IMG/VR virus record: IMGVR_UViG_3300028608_000006
Span: 167,789 to 231,788 of that record
Reading direction: 5' to 3' (one strand)
Source of the DNA: a virus
DNA: 64,000 bases
Shown: positions 51,713 through 60,208 of the stretch, in pieces
Layout of the letters: each line of letters opens with the position of its first letter
Numbering within the stretch: position 1 is the first letter of the stretch
Position numbers and translations under genes: made by a program
Notes under the pieces: generated by a model
What the model saw: the letters and a program-made list of their open reading frames with translations, nothing else
Told to the model about the DNA's origin: nothing
Databases searched by the model: none

Positions 51713-53350
51713 TCACTCCTGGATAAGATCAGTCTGTGCCATGAGCGTGTTGAGGTTCATCAAGTTTGTTGCAGCTTGACCAGCGTAGCCACCCACCCGG
51801 AACGGAATGTTCTTGTCGAGTACTTGGTGGTGACCGAAACCGCCGTACGCTTTGGCCTTGGACTCGTTATCGAAAATAGCGACGATATACATCTGGTCGC
51901 CGTCGAAGTCAGCGTTGAAAGTTTTGACCCCCAGGATTGGGAGTTTGATGCTTTCGTCTGACAGATCACGGTTGGCCTTGAGGAAGAACGAACGCAGACT
52001 GAGGAATTCGATCGAAGGATTTCGACCGGTCTCAATCAAGCACTTGCGATTAACTTCCATGTCCGTGAAGAAGTCATCGATCTCCGGAACAATCTCAAAC
52101 GCCGCTTTGTTAATGAGCGCCTGCGATTTCCAAGGAGTCATGCCCAGCCGGTATAGATAGCTGGTGATGTGATATTCCAAAATGGCAATACACATCTTCC
52201 ACGGTACAATCAACACATCGGTATCAATGATGCCGGTCTGCGAGGTGATCACAGAACGACCCGTGAACGGAATGGAACCCGCACACACATGCTTCCGGGA
52301 AATCGCTGGTTTGTTAAACAACGCTTTCGGGTTGTTCACCTGACGGTACTGGTCTGCCAGCAACACCAAGTTCTTGCCGACAATGTCGACGTTCCGGCGA
52401 TGGTCCTTGCTATCCAACTGATAACAGGTGTTGGACTTCAGGGTGTCAGCAATCGCGTTATACAGCTGCGCGGTTTCAGGATGGTGAGAGTAGCTGTACA
52501 CATCCTTGCCGGTTCGCTCAAACACTGTGGAGTAGCGCTTGGGAACCTTGATGTACTGACAGAATGCGAGGTGCTTGTACTTGTGGTAGAACGCCAGGAA
52601 CTTGTGACCTTCCTGCGGGTGTTTGCTGTAACGCTTACCCGGTCCCACCAGAATGTATTCCATGATCTGATCAGCGTTCTCAAAGAACGTGTTCAGGTTC
52701 GGATCCCGGATACCCAATGCTTCGAGCATCTGGAACAGAATGATCATGGTGCCGTTCTTTTTCTTCTTCTCAGCCTTTTGATAGGTTGGGTCGATGAAGT
52801 AACGCGGAACGGATACTTTGGGGCTCGGGTTCCCGATTGAAATGTTGCTAAAGAATGTAGTGAAGAACCCGATGTTGACAAAGCTCTTGACACCTTCTGG
52901 ACATTTGAGCCAGAGGTTAGTGTCATCACCCTTGTCGAGGAACTGCTGGGCTTCGTCACCACACTTGGTGCAAACGCGCCCACTACCCAGTAGGTAGTTA
53001 CCCACCAACCCGCCGGTGCCTGGAGCACAGCTACAACGCGCGACAGTGTCGAACGAGTTGCTGTCAAACTCCAACCGAGTCATACGAGCGAGTGCTTCGC
53101 GGTCGTCTTCTAGGTTGAAGTCGAAATCGTTGAGGTATACCTGATTCAACCGACTGGTATCGTGCAGGTAGTTAAAGTCCTCGAATTCCGGGTACAGCGG
53201 TAAAGAGAATTTCGGATCGTCATACAGCGGACCAGGAAACTTCTTCGCGTACCCATGGAAGTGCATAATGGGGTCGAGTTGGTCTGGTCGCTTTACAGTT
53301 AACGCCGCAATTGCTCGTTCGTTGGAAGGAGTTAATTCTGGCAACTTCAT
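51713..53350 (-). CDS. RNA polymerase beta' N-terminal subunit (catalytic loop)
   Basis: 545 residues. Zinc ribbon Cys106, Cys108, Cys127, Cys130 (CSC...VCTKCGDE) matches beta' CLCG...CEKCGVE. The catalytic NADFDGDQM (479-487, Asp481/483/485) is complete, so this subunit carries the metal-binding aspartates. The protein stops about 60 residues past the catalytic loop, the remainder of beta' being a separate gene (37420). It lies directly downstream of the chimallin candidate, as phiKZ gp55 follows gp54, so I place it in the non-virion enzyme. Confidence 0.88.
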   Translation of the reverse strand: MKLPELTPSNERAIAALTVKRPDQLDPIMHFHGYAKKFPGPLYDDPKFSLPLYPEFEDFNYLHDTSRLNQVYLNDFDFNLEDDREALARMTRLEFDSNSFDTVARCSCAPGTGGLVGNYLLGSGRVCTKCGDEAQQFLDKGDDTNLWLKCPEGVKSFVNIGFFTTFFSNISIGNPSPKVSVPRYFIDPTYQKAEKKKKNGTMIILFQMLEALGIRDPNLNTFFENADQIMEYILVGPGKRYSKHPQEGHKFLAFYHKYKHLAFCQYIKVPKRYSTVFERTGKDVYSYSHHPETAQLYNAIADTLKSNTCYQLDSKDHRRNVDIVGKNLVLLADQYRQVNNPKALFNKPAISRKHVCAGSIPFTGRSVITSQTGIIDTDVLIVPWKMCIAILEYHITSYLYRLGMTPWKSQALINKAAFEIVPEIDDFFTDMEVNRKCLIETGRNPSIEFLSLRSFFLKANRDLSDESIKLPILGVKTFNADFDGDQMYIVAIFDNESKAKAYGGFGHHQVLDKNIPFRVGGYAGQAATNLMNLNTLMAQTDLIQE

Positions 53351-53387
53351 TTACAATAACTCCAAAAATATAAGAAGGCGTAGATAA

Positions 53388-53417
53388 GGGTTAGGAAGAC
53401 CGAAGCCTCCCTAACCC
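53388..53417 (-). terminator. Intrinsic terminator hairpin
   Basis: Eight-base-pair stem GGGTTAGG / CCTAACCC extended by partial pairing, after the chimallin candidate on the minus strand. Partial read-through into the RNA polymerase gene 37 bases on would explain a shared promoter with much lower expression of the latter. Confidence 0.7.
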
Positions 53418-53446
53418 CATCCATGTTTACTTAACCTTGGTTAGAA

Positions 53447-55462
53447 TCAACCGAAGGCTTGACCCATGCCGTAGCCTGCACCGATGCCGGCACCGCTTGG
53501 GTTGTTGCTGCCAACCGAGGTGTAGGTAGCCAGACCAGCGCCCGGTGCGAACACCAGAGTGTTGGAACGGAACGAACCCAGGTTGTTGGCGACGTTCAGA
53601 GTACCGATGCCGTCCATTGCTTCGCCGATAACGGCCATCAGCTGCGGATCCCAGATGTGAGTCTGAGCGAACGAGTTGATGTGGACTGCGCCGTCGAAGA
53701 TCGACTGGTTCAGTTCCAGACGCAGTTTCTGGCAACGAGCTTTGAAGTCCTCGTTGGTCATGCCGTACTGGGTAGCCAGGTACTGCTGGATCGACGCGGT
53801 GCCGCCTTTGCCCTTGAGGTGACCGAGCATCATCTCGTCCAGCTCTTGGGTGTTCAGCTTCTTGCCGCCGATTTCCGCCAGGCCGTTGACAGTGATGACC
53901 GGAGTACGGTGCAGCACAGGCATGCTTGGGTTCCAGCCGGTGGTGGCCTTGATGTTGCGATCAACCAGAGTCGAGAACGCACCATTCGACAGCGCATCCA
54001 GGATGGCGATCATGGTTTGTACTTCTTCCTTGCGGTTCTTGCTCGCCAGGCGAACCAGGAAGTTCTGGATCGAGGCGTGCGGGCCGCATGGGTTGATGTT
54101 GACCTGGAACGTAGCGTGCGGGCTGACGTTCTGACGGATCCAGGAGTTAACCAGGTCGGTGTCAGAAACAGTCTTCTCGGTCAGCACGATGCGGTTAGGC
54201 ACGGTACCAACTTGAGCCAGCATTTCGTCGATACGGACTTCCAGGGAAGCCAGGTTACCGCGAGCGCCAACGCTGTGCTTACGCAGAGCTTCAGCGAACA
54301 CGAAGTTGTTGTTGGTTGCCATCAACAGGTACAGGCCGAAGAAGAACGGCGCCAGACCTTGGTTGTAGCTCATCATCTCGCCAGCTTGCGCTTCTTCGAT
54401 GGTGATCACCGGTGCCAGAGGACGGTAGCCCTGTGGGTAGATGCCGCCGCCCAGGTTCATCATGCGTTGCAGGGCTTCTTGCTGCTGACGACCGGAAGCG
54501 GCTGCCAGTTGAGCGGTGTAGGCCTGGAACGATTGTGCGTTCAGAGCGACCGTTGCGGTAACGCGAGCGATCTCCTTGCTGTTCGCAGCGTAGGCGTTCG
54601 GGTTGTTGATGTTGTTCATGGTGGAAGCGATCACTTCCATGTTGGCCGCCGACAGAGTCTTGCCGGCGGTTACACGACCGCTGATAGCCGAGACGCGGGC
54701 TTCAGCATGACCGTCCTTGCCGTAAGGCGAGGTCTTGTTGGCGAAAGGCGAAGGCAGTTTCTGACCAGCGATGGCCATTTCCTGCGGAACCTTGACCAGC
54801 AGTGCTTCTTCCCATGCACCGGTGAGGTACTGAGACAGAGCGTGCGGACGATCTTTCGGATCACCAGCTTCTGGGTGGTCCAGCATTTCCAGGTCGACAA
54901 CCACCATGTTGATGATGGTAACGGCCTTGACGCCTTTGGATTCGCCGACGCGGGTGTAGTGAGCACGCAGGTTGTCGACGACGTTCTTGTCGGCGTAGCT
55001 GGCCGGGGTCAGTGGCGCCGATACCGATTGCGAAACGCCGGTGCCGAAGCCCATCGGGGTGTTCATGCGGATGTATTCGGAGCTGATGGTCAGGTGCTTG
55101 TTGGAGAACAGAGCGCCCATGACGTACAGCACGCCGCCGATTTCGCGGTAGAAGCAGATGCCAGGCAGAACAGGCGAGATCGACGGAGTCATGGATTCGA
55201 CGTCCGGGATGATGCTCAGTTGCAGCTCGGTCGTGGTGGACGACTTGATGCGCTTGTAGGTTTCGATGATCGCTTCGGTGGTGTCCGCTACTTCTTTCAG
55301 GTTGCGGTTGTCCGAGGTCATCGAGACCAGACCGAACAGACCAGCGAGGCCGCCTTTAGCCAGACCGGAAGTGGTGGTCAGGATTGCTGCGTCATCGGCA
55401 GCATCTTTACCTGCTGCGTTGTTGCCGTCTTCCCAGGAAGATTTGCCAGTGTTAACGCTCAT
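53447..55462 (-). CDS. chmA: Chimallin candidate (phage nucleus shell protein)
   Basis: 671 residues from ATG 55462 (GGAG upstream); an open upstream extension is non-coding and overlaps the promoter. The body is soluble, alpha/beta and Ala/Asn rich with a flexible Gly-rich C-terminal tail (last 30 residues, GSNNPSGAGIGAGYGMGQAFG-like). Third-position C/G bias is among the strongest in the window, as expected for a very abundant protein. It has the best copy of the early-type promoter element and is followed by the RNA polymerase beta' N gene, exactly as phiKZ gp54 is followed by gp55. Known chimallins are about 610-630 residues. Identification rests on position, promoter and size, not on a recalled sequence match. 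Confidence 0.7.
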   Translation of the reverse strand: MSVNTGKSSWEDGNNAAGKDAADDAAILTTTSGLAKGGLAGLFGLVSMTSDNRNLKEVADTTEAIIETYKRIKSSTTTELQLSIIPDVESMTPSISPVLPGICFYREIGGVLYVMGALFSNKHLTISSEYIRMNTPMGFGTGVSQSVSAPLTPASYADKNVVDNLRAHYTRVGESKGVKAVTIINMVVVDLEMLDHPEAGDPKDRPHALSQYLTGAWEEALLVKVPQEMAIAGQKLPSPFANKTSPYGKDGHAEARVSAISGRVTAGKTLSAANMEVIASTMNNINNPNAYAANSKEIARVTATVALNAQSFQAYTAQLAAASGRQQQEALQRMMNLGGGIYPQGYRPLAPVITIEEAQAGEMMSYNQGLAPFFFGLYLLMATNNNFVFAEALRKHSVGARGNLASLEVRIDEMLAQVGTVPNRIVLTEKTVSDTDLVNSWIRQNVSPHATFQVNINPCGPHASIQNFLVRLASKNRKEEVQTMIAILDALSNGAFSTLVDRNIKATTGWNPSMPVLHRTPVITVNGLAEIGGKKLNTQELDEMMLGHLKGKGGTASIQQYLATQYGMTNEDFKARCQKLRLELNQSIFDGAVHINSFAQTHIWDPQLMAVIGEAMDGIGTLNVANNLGSFRSNTLVFAPGAGLATYTSVGSNNPSGAGIGAGYGMGQAFG

Positions 55463-55550
55463 GTTGTAACTCCATTGCTCTGAAGAATTAGTGGGGTATA
55501 TCGTAATCGCTGTTTTTAACAGTATTGCTAATAGATCTTCTAGCGATTTA

Positions 55551-55579
55551 CCTACTAATGATATGGGTCTCAAATATTC
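55551..55579 (-). promoter_or_regulatory. Early-type promoter element before chimallin candidate
   Basis: Minus strand reads GAATATTTGAGACCCATATC then ATTAGTAGG, about 90 bases before ATG 55462. Best defined copy of the recurrent element; its ATTAGTAGGTAAA end is identical to the copy at 46815-46844. Confidence 0.75.
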
Positions 55580-55680
55580 TAGCCCCACACCAAATCGGTC
55601 AAAATGCGCTATCGACCCTCCCGGATTTCTCCAGGAGTCTTAACGGTGTATACAATAGGAACATAATTAGGATTTAATTT

Positions 55681-56778
55681 ATGCTCACTTTGTCTTTTCC
55701 AAGTCCTACTTCCTTTGTTTACCCGAAAGTCAACTACGGAAGCTTAGGCAATCTACGCCGTCAAACCGAATTTAACCGCAAGGCTTTCCGGGATTACGTG
55801 GCAGTAAACATCTTCAATCTCGAGAACGAACACCTGCTGGTAGGATTGCTACAACAGTTAAGTATTGATCCAGAGTGGACCCTCGAGTACGTTGTGGAGT
55901 ACACTCGGTTCCGTGCCTATTCATTGTGCACGCTGTACAACATTACTTCACTCAGTCATGTGGGCAACGCTATCGATACCGGCTTCTATCGTGAGGCCAC
56001 GCACGAGCACTGGTGTTTGATCGAGGATGACCGCGTCTATAAAGAAGCGACCTTCGATCTGGAGTCTTCTACCCCGATTGTTCCGCTGTACACCACACGG
56101 ACCGACCATGGGTATCGCCACAACGCCATCAAGCTCTGGCGTAACCCAAACCCACCAAAGGACCTTGCCATCATCGGCTTGAACCTTGTAGAGCTTGCTG
56201 TGGGCTGGTGGAAGTACATGCGGGATCCTCAGTTCGATGGCACAGGGATCTCAGCATACGTCTGCCGCTTTGCGTTGGTCAATGCTCAGTTGGTGCACAA
56301 CCAGATGGCGGTCTTCAACTGCCTGTACGAGCACATGGTGAATGGCATTCCTCTGGACGACCTGCTCAAGACTGACATGGTGAGTTTCATCACCCTCAGC
56401 GAGACCAAGTTGCTCAAGGAGTACATTGAGTTCCTCGTGATTCAGTTTACCCACAACCGACTCATGGACCTCAATCACCTGATGGTGCAGCTGCAAAGCA
56501 TTTATAAGCACCCGTACTTCAACTACGTGGATGCGGGTAAGTCAGCGTTGTTCTCACAGACCTGCTGGATCTGGGAGCCGCCTATCCTGAAGCTCTACGC
56601 TCTGTACCTGACGATTGCCAATTCGAAAGGCTATAAGGCAGCGGACATCAACACCCACATCAACCGGTCGCATTCTGGTCGTGTCAACAACTACCAACGC
56701 ATTCCGGAGATGTACTTCCGTAAACACTTCATCGATTTGGCCAATAAAGTCAATGCCTTGAACAAAATAAATGTGTGA
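55681..56778 (+). CDS. Hypothetical phage protein
   Basis: 365 residues, ATG 55681 with AGGA upstream, divergent from the chimallin candidate across a 218-base spacer that holds the promoter element and no further gene. Aromatic rich, helical in its second half, with several cysteines; no motif recognised. Followed by its own terminator. Single-gene plus-strand unit; role unknown. Confidence 0.7.
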   Translation: MLTLSFPSPTSFVYPKVNYGSLGNLRRQTEFNRKAFRDYVAVNIFNLENEHLLVGLLQQLSIDPEWTLEYVVEYTRFRAYSLCTLYNITSLSHVGNAIDTGFYREATHEHWCLIEDDRVYKEATFDLESSTPIVPLYTTRTDHGYRHNAIKLWRNPNPPKDLAIIGLNLVELAVGWWKYMRDPQFDGTGISAYVCRFALVNAQLVHNQMAVFNCLYEHMVNGIPLDDLLKTDMVSFITLSETKLLKEYIEFLVIQFTHNRLMDLNHLMVQLQSIYKHPYFNYVDAGKSALFSQTCWIWEPPILKLYALYLTIANSKGYKAADINTHINRSHSGRVNNYQRIPEMYFRKHFIDLANKVNALNKINV

Positions 56779-56786
56779 AACATATC

Positions 56787-56824
56787 CCCTCTGAGCAGCT
56801 CCTTTCGGGGCTGCTTGGAGAGGA
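56787..56824 (+). terminator. Intrinsic terminator hairpin
   Basis: Stem CCCTCTGAGCAGC / GCTGCTTGGAGAGG (one mismatch) followed by AGTTATTTATTT on the plus strand, ending the 55681 gene. Confidence 0.75.
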
Positions 56825-56921
56825 GTTATTTATTTACTAAACATTCTGTGGGAAAGACCTTTTCCGGGAGTACCGGGAAACGAATTCCAGATGTTAGATG
56901 AGATGTCATAAAAACCCACTT

Positions 56922-56949
56922 GGAGAGGCAAGCTTTAGGCTTCCTCTCC
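56922..56949 (-). terminator. Intrinsic terminator hairpin
   Basis: Stem GGAGAGG-AAGC / GGCTTCCTCTCC after the 56968 gene; the minus strand continues AAGTGGGTTTTTATG. Together with the hairpin at 56787 it brackets a 100-base stretch (56825-56921) in which I see only a weak inverted repeat (TTTCCGGGAGTACCGGGAAA). Confidence 0.7.
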
Positions 56950-56967
56950 GGGTCGGGTTATGGCCGC

Positions 56968-57294
56968 TTAAAGCTTATCGTTGCCCGCCGTAAGGAACCA
57001 GAACCCACTCTCCACATCGATCTCAACTTCCACCAACTGCTTACCCAGATCGGCTGCATCTTCGATCAAGGTAATGATGTTGTTGTCATTGCAGTAGTGG
57101 ACATTCAGCGTACGACCTTGCATGTCCTTTACTGTCATAGGGACAGTGTTGTCGAACCGCACAGTCGCACCTTCGATGGCCGGGGTAACCTGTAACAACC
57201 AGGACTCCTCTGGGCCCGGGATTGGATTCGTCTCAGACTGGTTGCCCTTGACGTAATAACCGCGGTCGCACTTTGCAACAGTAATACTTCCCAT
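56968..57294 (-). CDS. Small hypothetical protein, paralogue of 57307 gene
   Basis: 108 residues, beta-rich. Aligns by eye with the neighbour at 57307: AKCDRGYYVKG against SKGPEGYYVLP, SWLLQVTP against RWVLQVDP, DMQGRTLNVHY against DAKGRLLTAHT, and GFWFLTA against LWFHVV. A diverged tandem copy of unknown function. Last gene of the minus-strand run that includes the polymerase C-terminal half. Confidence 0.7.
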   Translation of the reverse strand: MGSITVAKCDRGYYVKGNQSETNPIPGPEESWLLQVTPAIEGATVRFDNTVPMTVKDMQGRTLNVHYCNDNNIITLIEDAADLGKQLVEVEIDVESGFWFLTAGNDKL

Positions 57295-57306
57295 AATACC
57301 CTCCGA

Positions 57307-57654
57307 TTAATCGAGTTTAATCTTCAGCTTACGGACAACGTGGAACCAGAGATGGTTTCCCTCGTTAGCCTTGATCTCCACATCCTCATCCGTGATCTTC
57401 AGGATCTCTCCAATAGTGAAGTGCTGGATAAATCCCTCTTCATCCGTGTGAGCCGTGAGTAGCCGCCCTTTGGCATCGCGGAACTCAAACTCCTTAGACA
57501 GTGGCTTGCGTGGATCCACCTGAAGCACCCAACGTTCCTTAACGGTTTCGTCGAGTACCTCAAGTTGGAAGCTCGGGCTCCTTCTGTCTTGTTCAACACG
57601 GAACGGAAGCACGTAGTAGCCTTCCGGTCCTTTGCTCAGCGTAAACGTTTCCAT
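57307..57654 (-). CDS. Small hypothetical protein, paralogue of 56968 gene
   Basis: 115 residues, beta-rich with charged C-terminus (VVRKLKIKLD). Shares four blocks with the gene at 56968. No domain recognised. Starts 2 bases after the stop of the 57657 gene. Confidence 0.7.
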   Translation of the reverse strand: METFTLSKGPEGYYVLPFRVEQDRRSPSFQLEVLDETVKERWVLQVDPRKPLSKEFEFRDAKGRLLTAHTDEEGFIQHFTIGEILKITDEDVEIKANEGNHLWFHVVRKLKIKLD

Positions 57655-57656
57655 GG

Positions 57657-58016
57657 CTATTCCTTGATGCCATAAACGTGATAGAAGAACTCAGGGGTCG
57701 TAATGATCTCTGGGTTTTCAAAGCACGTGTGGGTCTCAATGAACTCTAACATCTGTTTCATCTGTCCCGGGCATTGCAGGCGAAAGACAAACCGCTCGCG
57801 GTTAAACGTTGTTGCAATTTTGAAATCATCCAGCACCGTCAAGTGATCGGGGTGTTGGATCGGTGTGTCGCCGACCGGATAAATACGAATGCATTCTTCC
57901 AGGAAGTCGGCGGAGTAATGGCTTTCAATCGCGAACTCCAAACGACTTGGAGTGTGGACAAAGATATGAACCCCCTCGTCCGGGTTATGCAGAATTGTGC
58001 GCTTGATGTTTCTCAT
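57657..58016 (-). CDS. Small hypothetical protein
   Basis: 119 residues from ATG 58016 (GAGGTGG upstream), rather than an in-frame GTG at 58022. Alpha/beta, His/Phe rich, no motif recognised. Lies 7 bases after the polymerase C-terminal gene, so probably cotranscribed with it. Confidence 0.65.
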   Translation of the reverse strand: MRNIKRTILHNPDEGVHIFVHTPSRLEFAIESHYSADFLEECIRIYPVGDTPIQHPDHLTVLDDFKIATTFNRERFVFRLQCPGQMKQMLEFIETHTCFENPEIITTPEFFYHVYGIKE

Positions 58017-58023
58017 GTCCACC

Positions 58024-60102
58024 TCAGTGTTCGTCGGATACCAAACGAGATGTCTTGGAGTTCATGATGAACAGACCCAAGGTTTCCAGAATGGCGTACA
58101 CAGACTTCAAGTTCTGGCTGATCAACAGACGCACGTCCACGATCGGCATGACCTCTTTCGGGATACCACCCATGCCAGTGATCATGTCCACCGGGATGTA
58201 CAACGAGGTCAAGTTATCACGCCCGCTGATGTACTGCTCCAGATTCGCCACAATGTGGTTAGTCCGGTGCTCATCAAAGAACGCTTTGATCTTGGTCTTG
58301 TTGTTCAGGGCCAAGTTGACCTTGTACGCCTTATAAGGCAGAACCGGTGCTTTACCGTATTTGTCAGCGAAGACCTTTTCCCACATTTCGTGGTAGTAGT
58401 AGATCGAAGAGTCAGGATTGGTGTAGGAGTCCTGATCCTTGATACCGTTCTTCGTCAACCAGCCCCAGCCGCCTTCCTCGATGTCCTTGATGAGGTCGCG
58501 TTCGATGTTCCCTACCTCGTGTAGCAGAGAAGGTGCATCGAGCTGTGAGCGGCCGTACAGGGCGTCCAGGATCTTGCGCATGAGTTTGGTGGTAAAGTCC
58601 CGAACCAACAGGGCAATCTTCACGCCCCGTAAGTGAACCCCTTTCAACTCAAGGTCGGCGTGATCGTTGAGGATGCCTTCCACCATGAGTTGCAGCGCAT
58701 AGTAGTGTTTCGACATCGAAGTCGTCACGTACGAACCGAACAGGTATTCGTTCTTCATGTTCAGACGGTGTAGGTACTTCTTCGCCACGTTCATGTTCTT
58801 GCTGAGACGCGCGTGCTGGTCTACGGCAATCGAACGGATGAAGTAGGTCAGTACCCCGTTGAACTTCAGGCCGGTGTCGGCATCACTGGCGTAATCGTCA
58901 ATGATCAAGTCAACGCTGTAAATCGAGGAGTCAGTGTCGGAAGTCAGTACAGACTCACGCACCATCTCTTTTACATCGAACAGACCAGTCGGCGGAATCT
59001 TCGACTTGAGGAAAGCCCGGATAAAGCTATCCCACTTCACTTCCAAACCAATGTGGTAGTTGTTGAGGTGGTTCATTTGCAGCGGGGTGGCTTTCTTACC
59101 CAGCTTGGTGATGCAGAGGATCTTGTAGTCACCGTTGGCTGGCTTGGGGAAGTCAGCAGCGTCAGCGCCTTCAGGGATCTCTGGGATCAAGCACCATTCA
59201 GCGAAGTACTGTTTCATCAGCAATGGGTTAGTGACGTACAACCCACGCAGGTCCATCGAGCACAACAGGATCGTCAGTTCCAGTGGGTCGAGGTCAGCGA
59301 GAAACATTTCAATCGCGCGCAGGTTTGCCGGGCTATCCCAGTAATACTTGGTGCAACGAATTACCATGTCCATCACTTGCGGGACAGTGGCGTAGGACAT
59401 ACGGTATTCGTCGATTACCGACTGGATCAAATCACGGTCAGCATACCGCAGCTGAGCAATGAAGTACTCCATCGTCTTGTTGTACGTCAACAACAGACGG
59501 TTACCGGTGATCAGTCGTTCGTTGGTCAGGTTCGCTGTCGAGGTTACCGCACGGCAGGTACTGGTCAGCGAGGTGTGACCCGACTTGTTGAACAACGGTG
59601 TACCCGAAGACGACATACCACCCGATTGGGCGTTGTTGAAGATCTTCAGGGCGTTCTGGATTTCGTTGAACGCTTTCCAAGCTTCAGAGCCTTTCGGTAC
59701 TTCACCACGTTTGCCTTTATAAAGACGACGGAATTCGATGAAGATCTCCGTACCCGAGGCGTTAACCGATTGCTCTTCCATCGTGTTCTTGTAAGCAACA
59801 AACGACGGAGACAAATGCCAGTTGTTATCTTCCACAGTCTGGAAGAACTCACGCGCTGGCTGGATGACCGGAACCCGATCCCCATGCTTGTTCTTTTGGA
59901 AGACCTTGAACTTGGCTTCCTTAAACCCGTTTTCATTCGGGATGAAGACTTCTTTAATCAGACCGAGGATATAGTCGTAGTCGTACTTGTAAACAAGCGC
60001 CAGATACATAGCGGCTTGTTCGTGATAATGCCTGACGAGGTTACGATCGGAGCTGTAATTGACTTCGACAAAAGGTGATAGGTGGAGAGCTTGAGCGCCC
60101 AT
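58024..60102 (-). CDS. Family B DNA polymerase, C-terminal half (motifs B and C)
   Basis: 692 residues. Motif C is TSDTDSS (Asp389 and Asp391), the metal-binding DTD of family B. Upstream, NEIQNALKIFNNAQSGG (146-162) fits motif B (Lys153, Asn157, Gly161; compare ALKILxNSxYG). No exonuclease motifs and no motif A are present; those are in the gene at 22367-24148. The remaining 290 residues would hold the thumb. Neither protein alone has a full active site, since motif A and motif C aspartates bind the same metals. The product must pair with the other half. Confidence 0.82.
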   Translation of the reverse strand: MGAQALHLSPFVEVNYSSDRNLVRHYHEQAAMYLALVYKYDYDYILGLIKEVFIPNENGFKEAKFKVFQKNKHGDRVPVIQPAREFFQTVEDNNWHLSPSFVAYKNTMEEQSVNASGTEIFIEFRRLYKGKRGEVPKGSEAWKAFNEIQNALKIFNNAQSGGMSSSGTPLFNKSGHTSLTSTCRAVTSTANLTNERLITGNRLLLTYNKTMEYFIAQLRYADRDLIQSVIDEYRMSYATVPQVMDMVIRCTKYYWDSPANLRAIEMFLADLDPLELTILLCSMDLRGLYVTNPLLMKQYFAEWCLIPEIPEGADAADFPKPANGDYKILCITKLGKKATPLQMNHLNNYHIGLEVKWDSFIRAFLKSKIPPTGLFDVKEMVRESVLTSDTDSSIYSVDLIIDDYASDADTGLKFNGVLTYFIRSIAVDQHARLSKNMNVAKKYLHRLNMKNEYLFGSYVTTSMSKHYYALQLMVEGILNDHADLELKGVHLRGVKIALLVRDFTTKLMRKILDALYGRSQLDAPSLLHEVGNIERDLIKDIEEGGWGWLTKNGIKDQDSYTNPDSSIYYYHEMWEKVFADKYGKAPVLPYKAYKVNLALNNKTKIKAFFDEHRTNHIVANLEQYISGRDNLTSLYIPVDMITGMGGIPKEVMPIVDVRLLISQNLKSVYAILETLGLFIMNSKTSRLVSDEH

Positions 60103-60164
60103 ATCGACTCACTTGATCCGGTAGCGTTAGAAATAAAAGACGCAGGCAAAAAAGAAAAGAAGGT

Positions 60165-60194
60165 ACTACGCGTCCTAATAATAGGGCGCGTAGT
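60165..60194 (-). terminator. Intrinsic terminator hairpin
   Basis: Stem ACTACGCG / CGCGTAGT with a 14-base loop between the 60209 gene and the polymerase gene; the minus strand continues ACCTTCTTTTCTTTTTTG. The 106-base gap otherwise holds only the polymerase ribosome site. Confidence 0.7.
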
Positions 60195-60208
60195 ATTTGG
60201 TTAGAACT

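Noticed and set aside
53447-55462. Major capsid protein as an alternative for the 671-residue protein
   Set aside because: No early propeptide with a G-x-E-F site is evident, it has the early-type promoter and is adjacent to the RNA polymerase beta' N gene; not fully excluded.
53459-55483. 674-codon open frame opposite the chimallin candidate
   Set aside because: Shadow frame with Val/Arg/Gln/His bias; the minus-strand gene has a promoter element, ribosome site and terminator.
55463-55588. 42-residue N-terminal extension of the chimallin candidate
   Set aside because: It would translate through the promoter element; ATG 55462 has a GGAG site.
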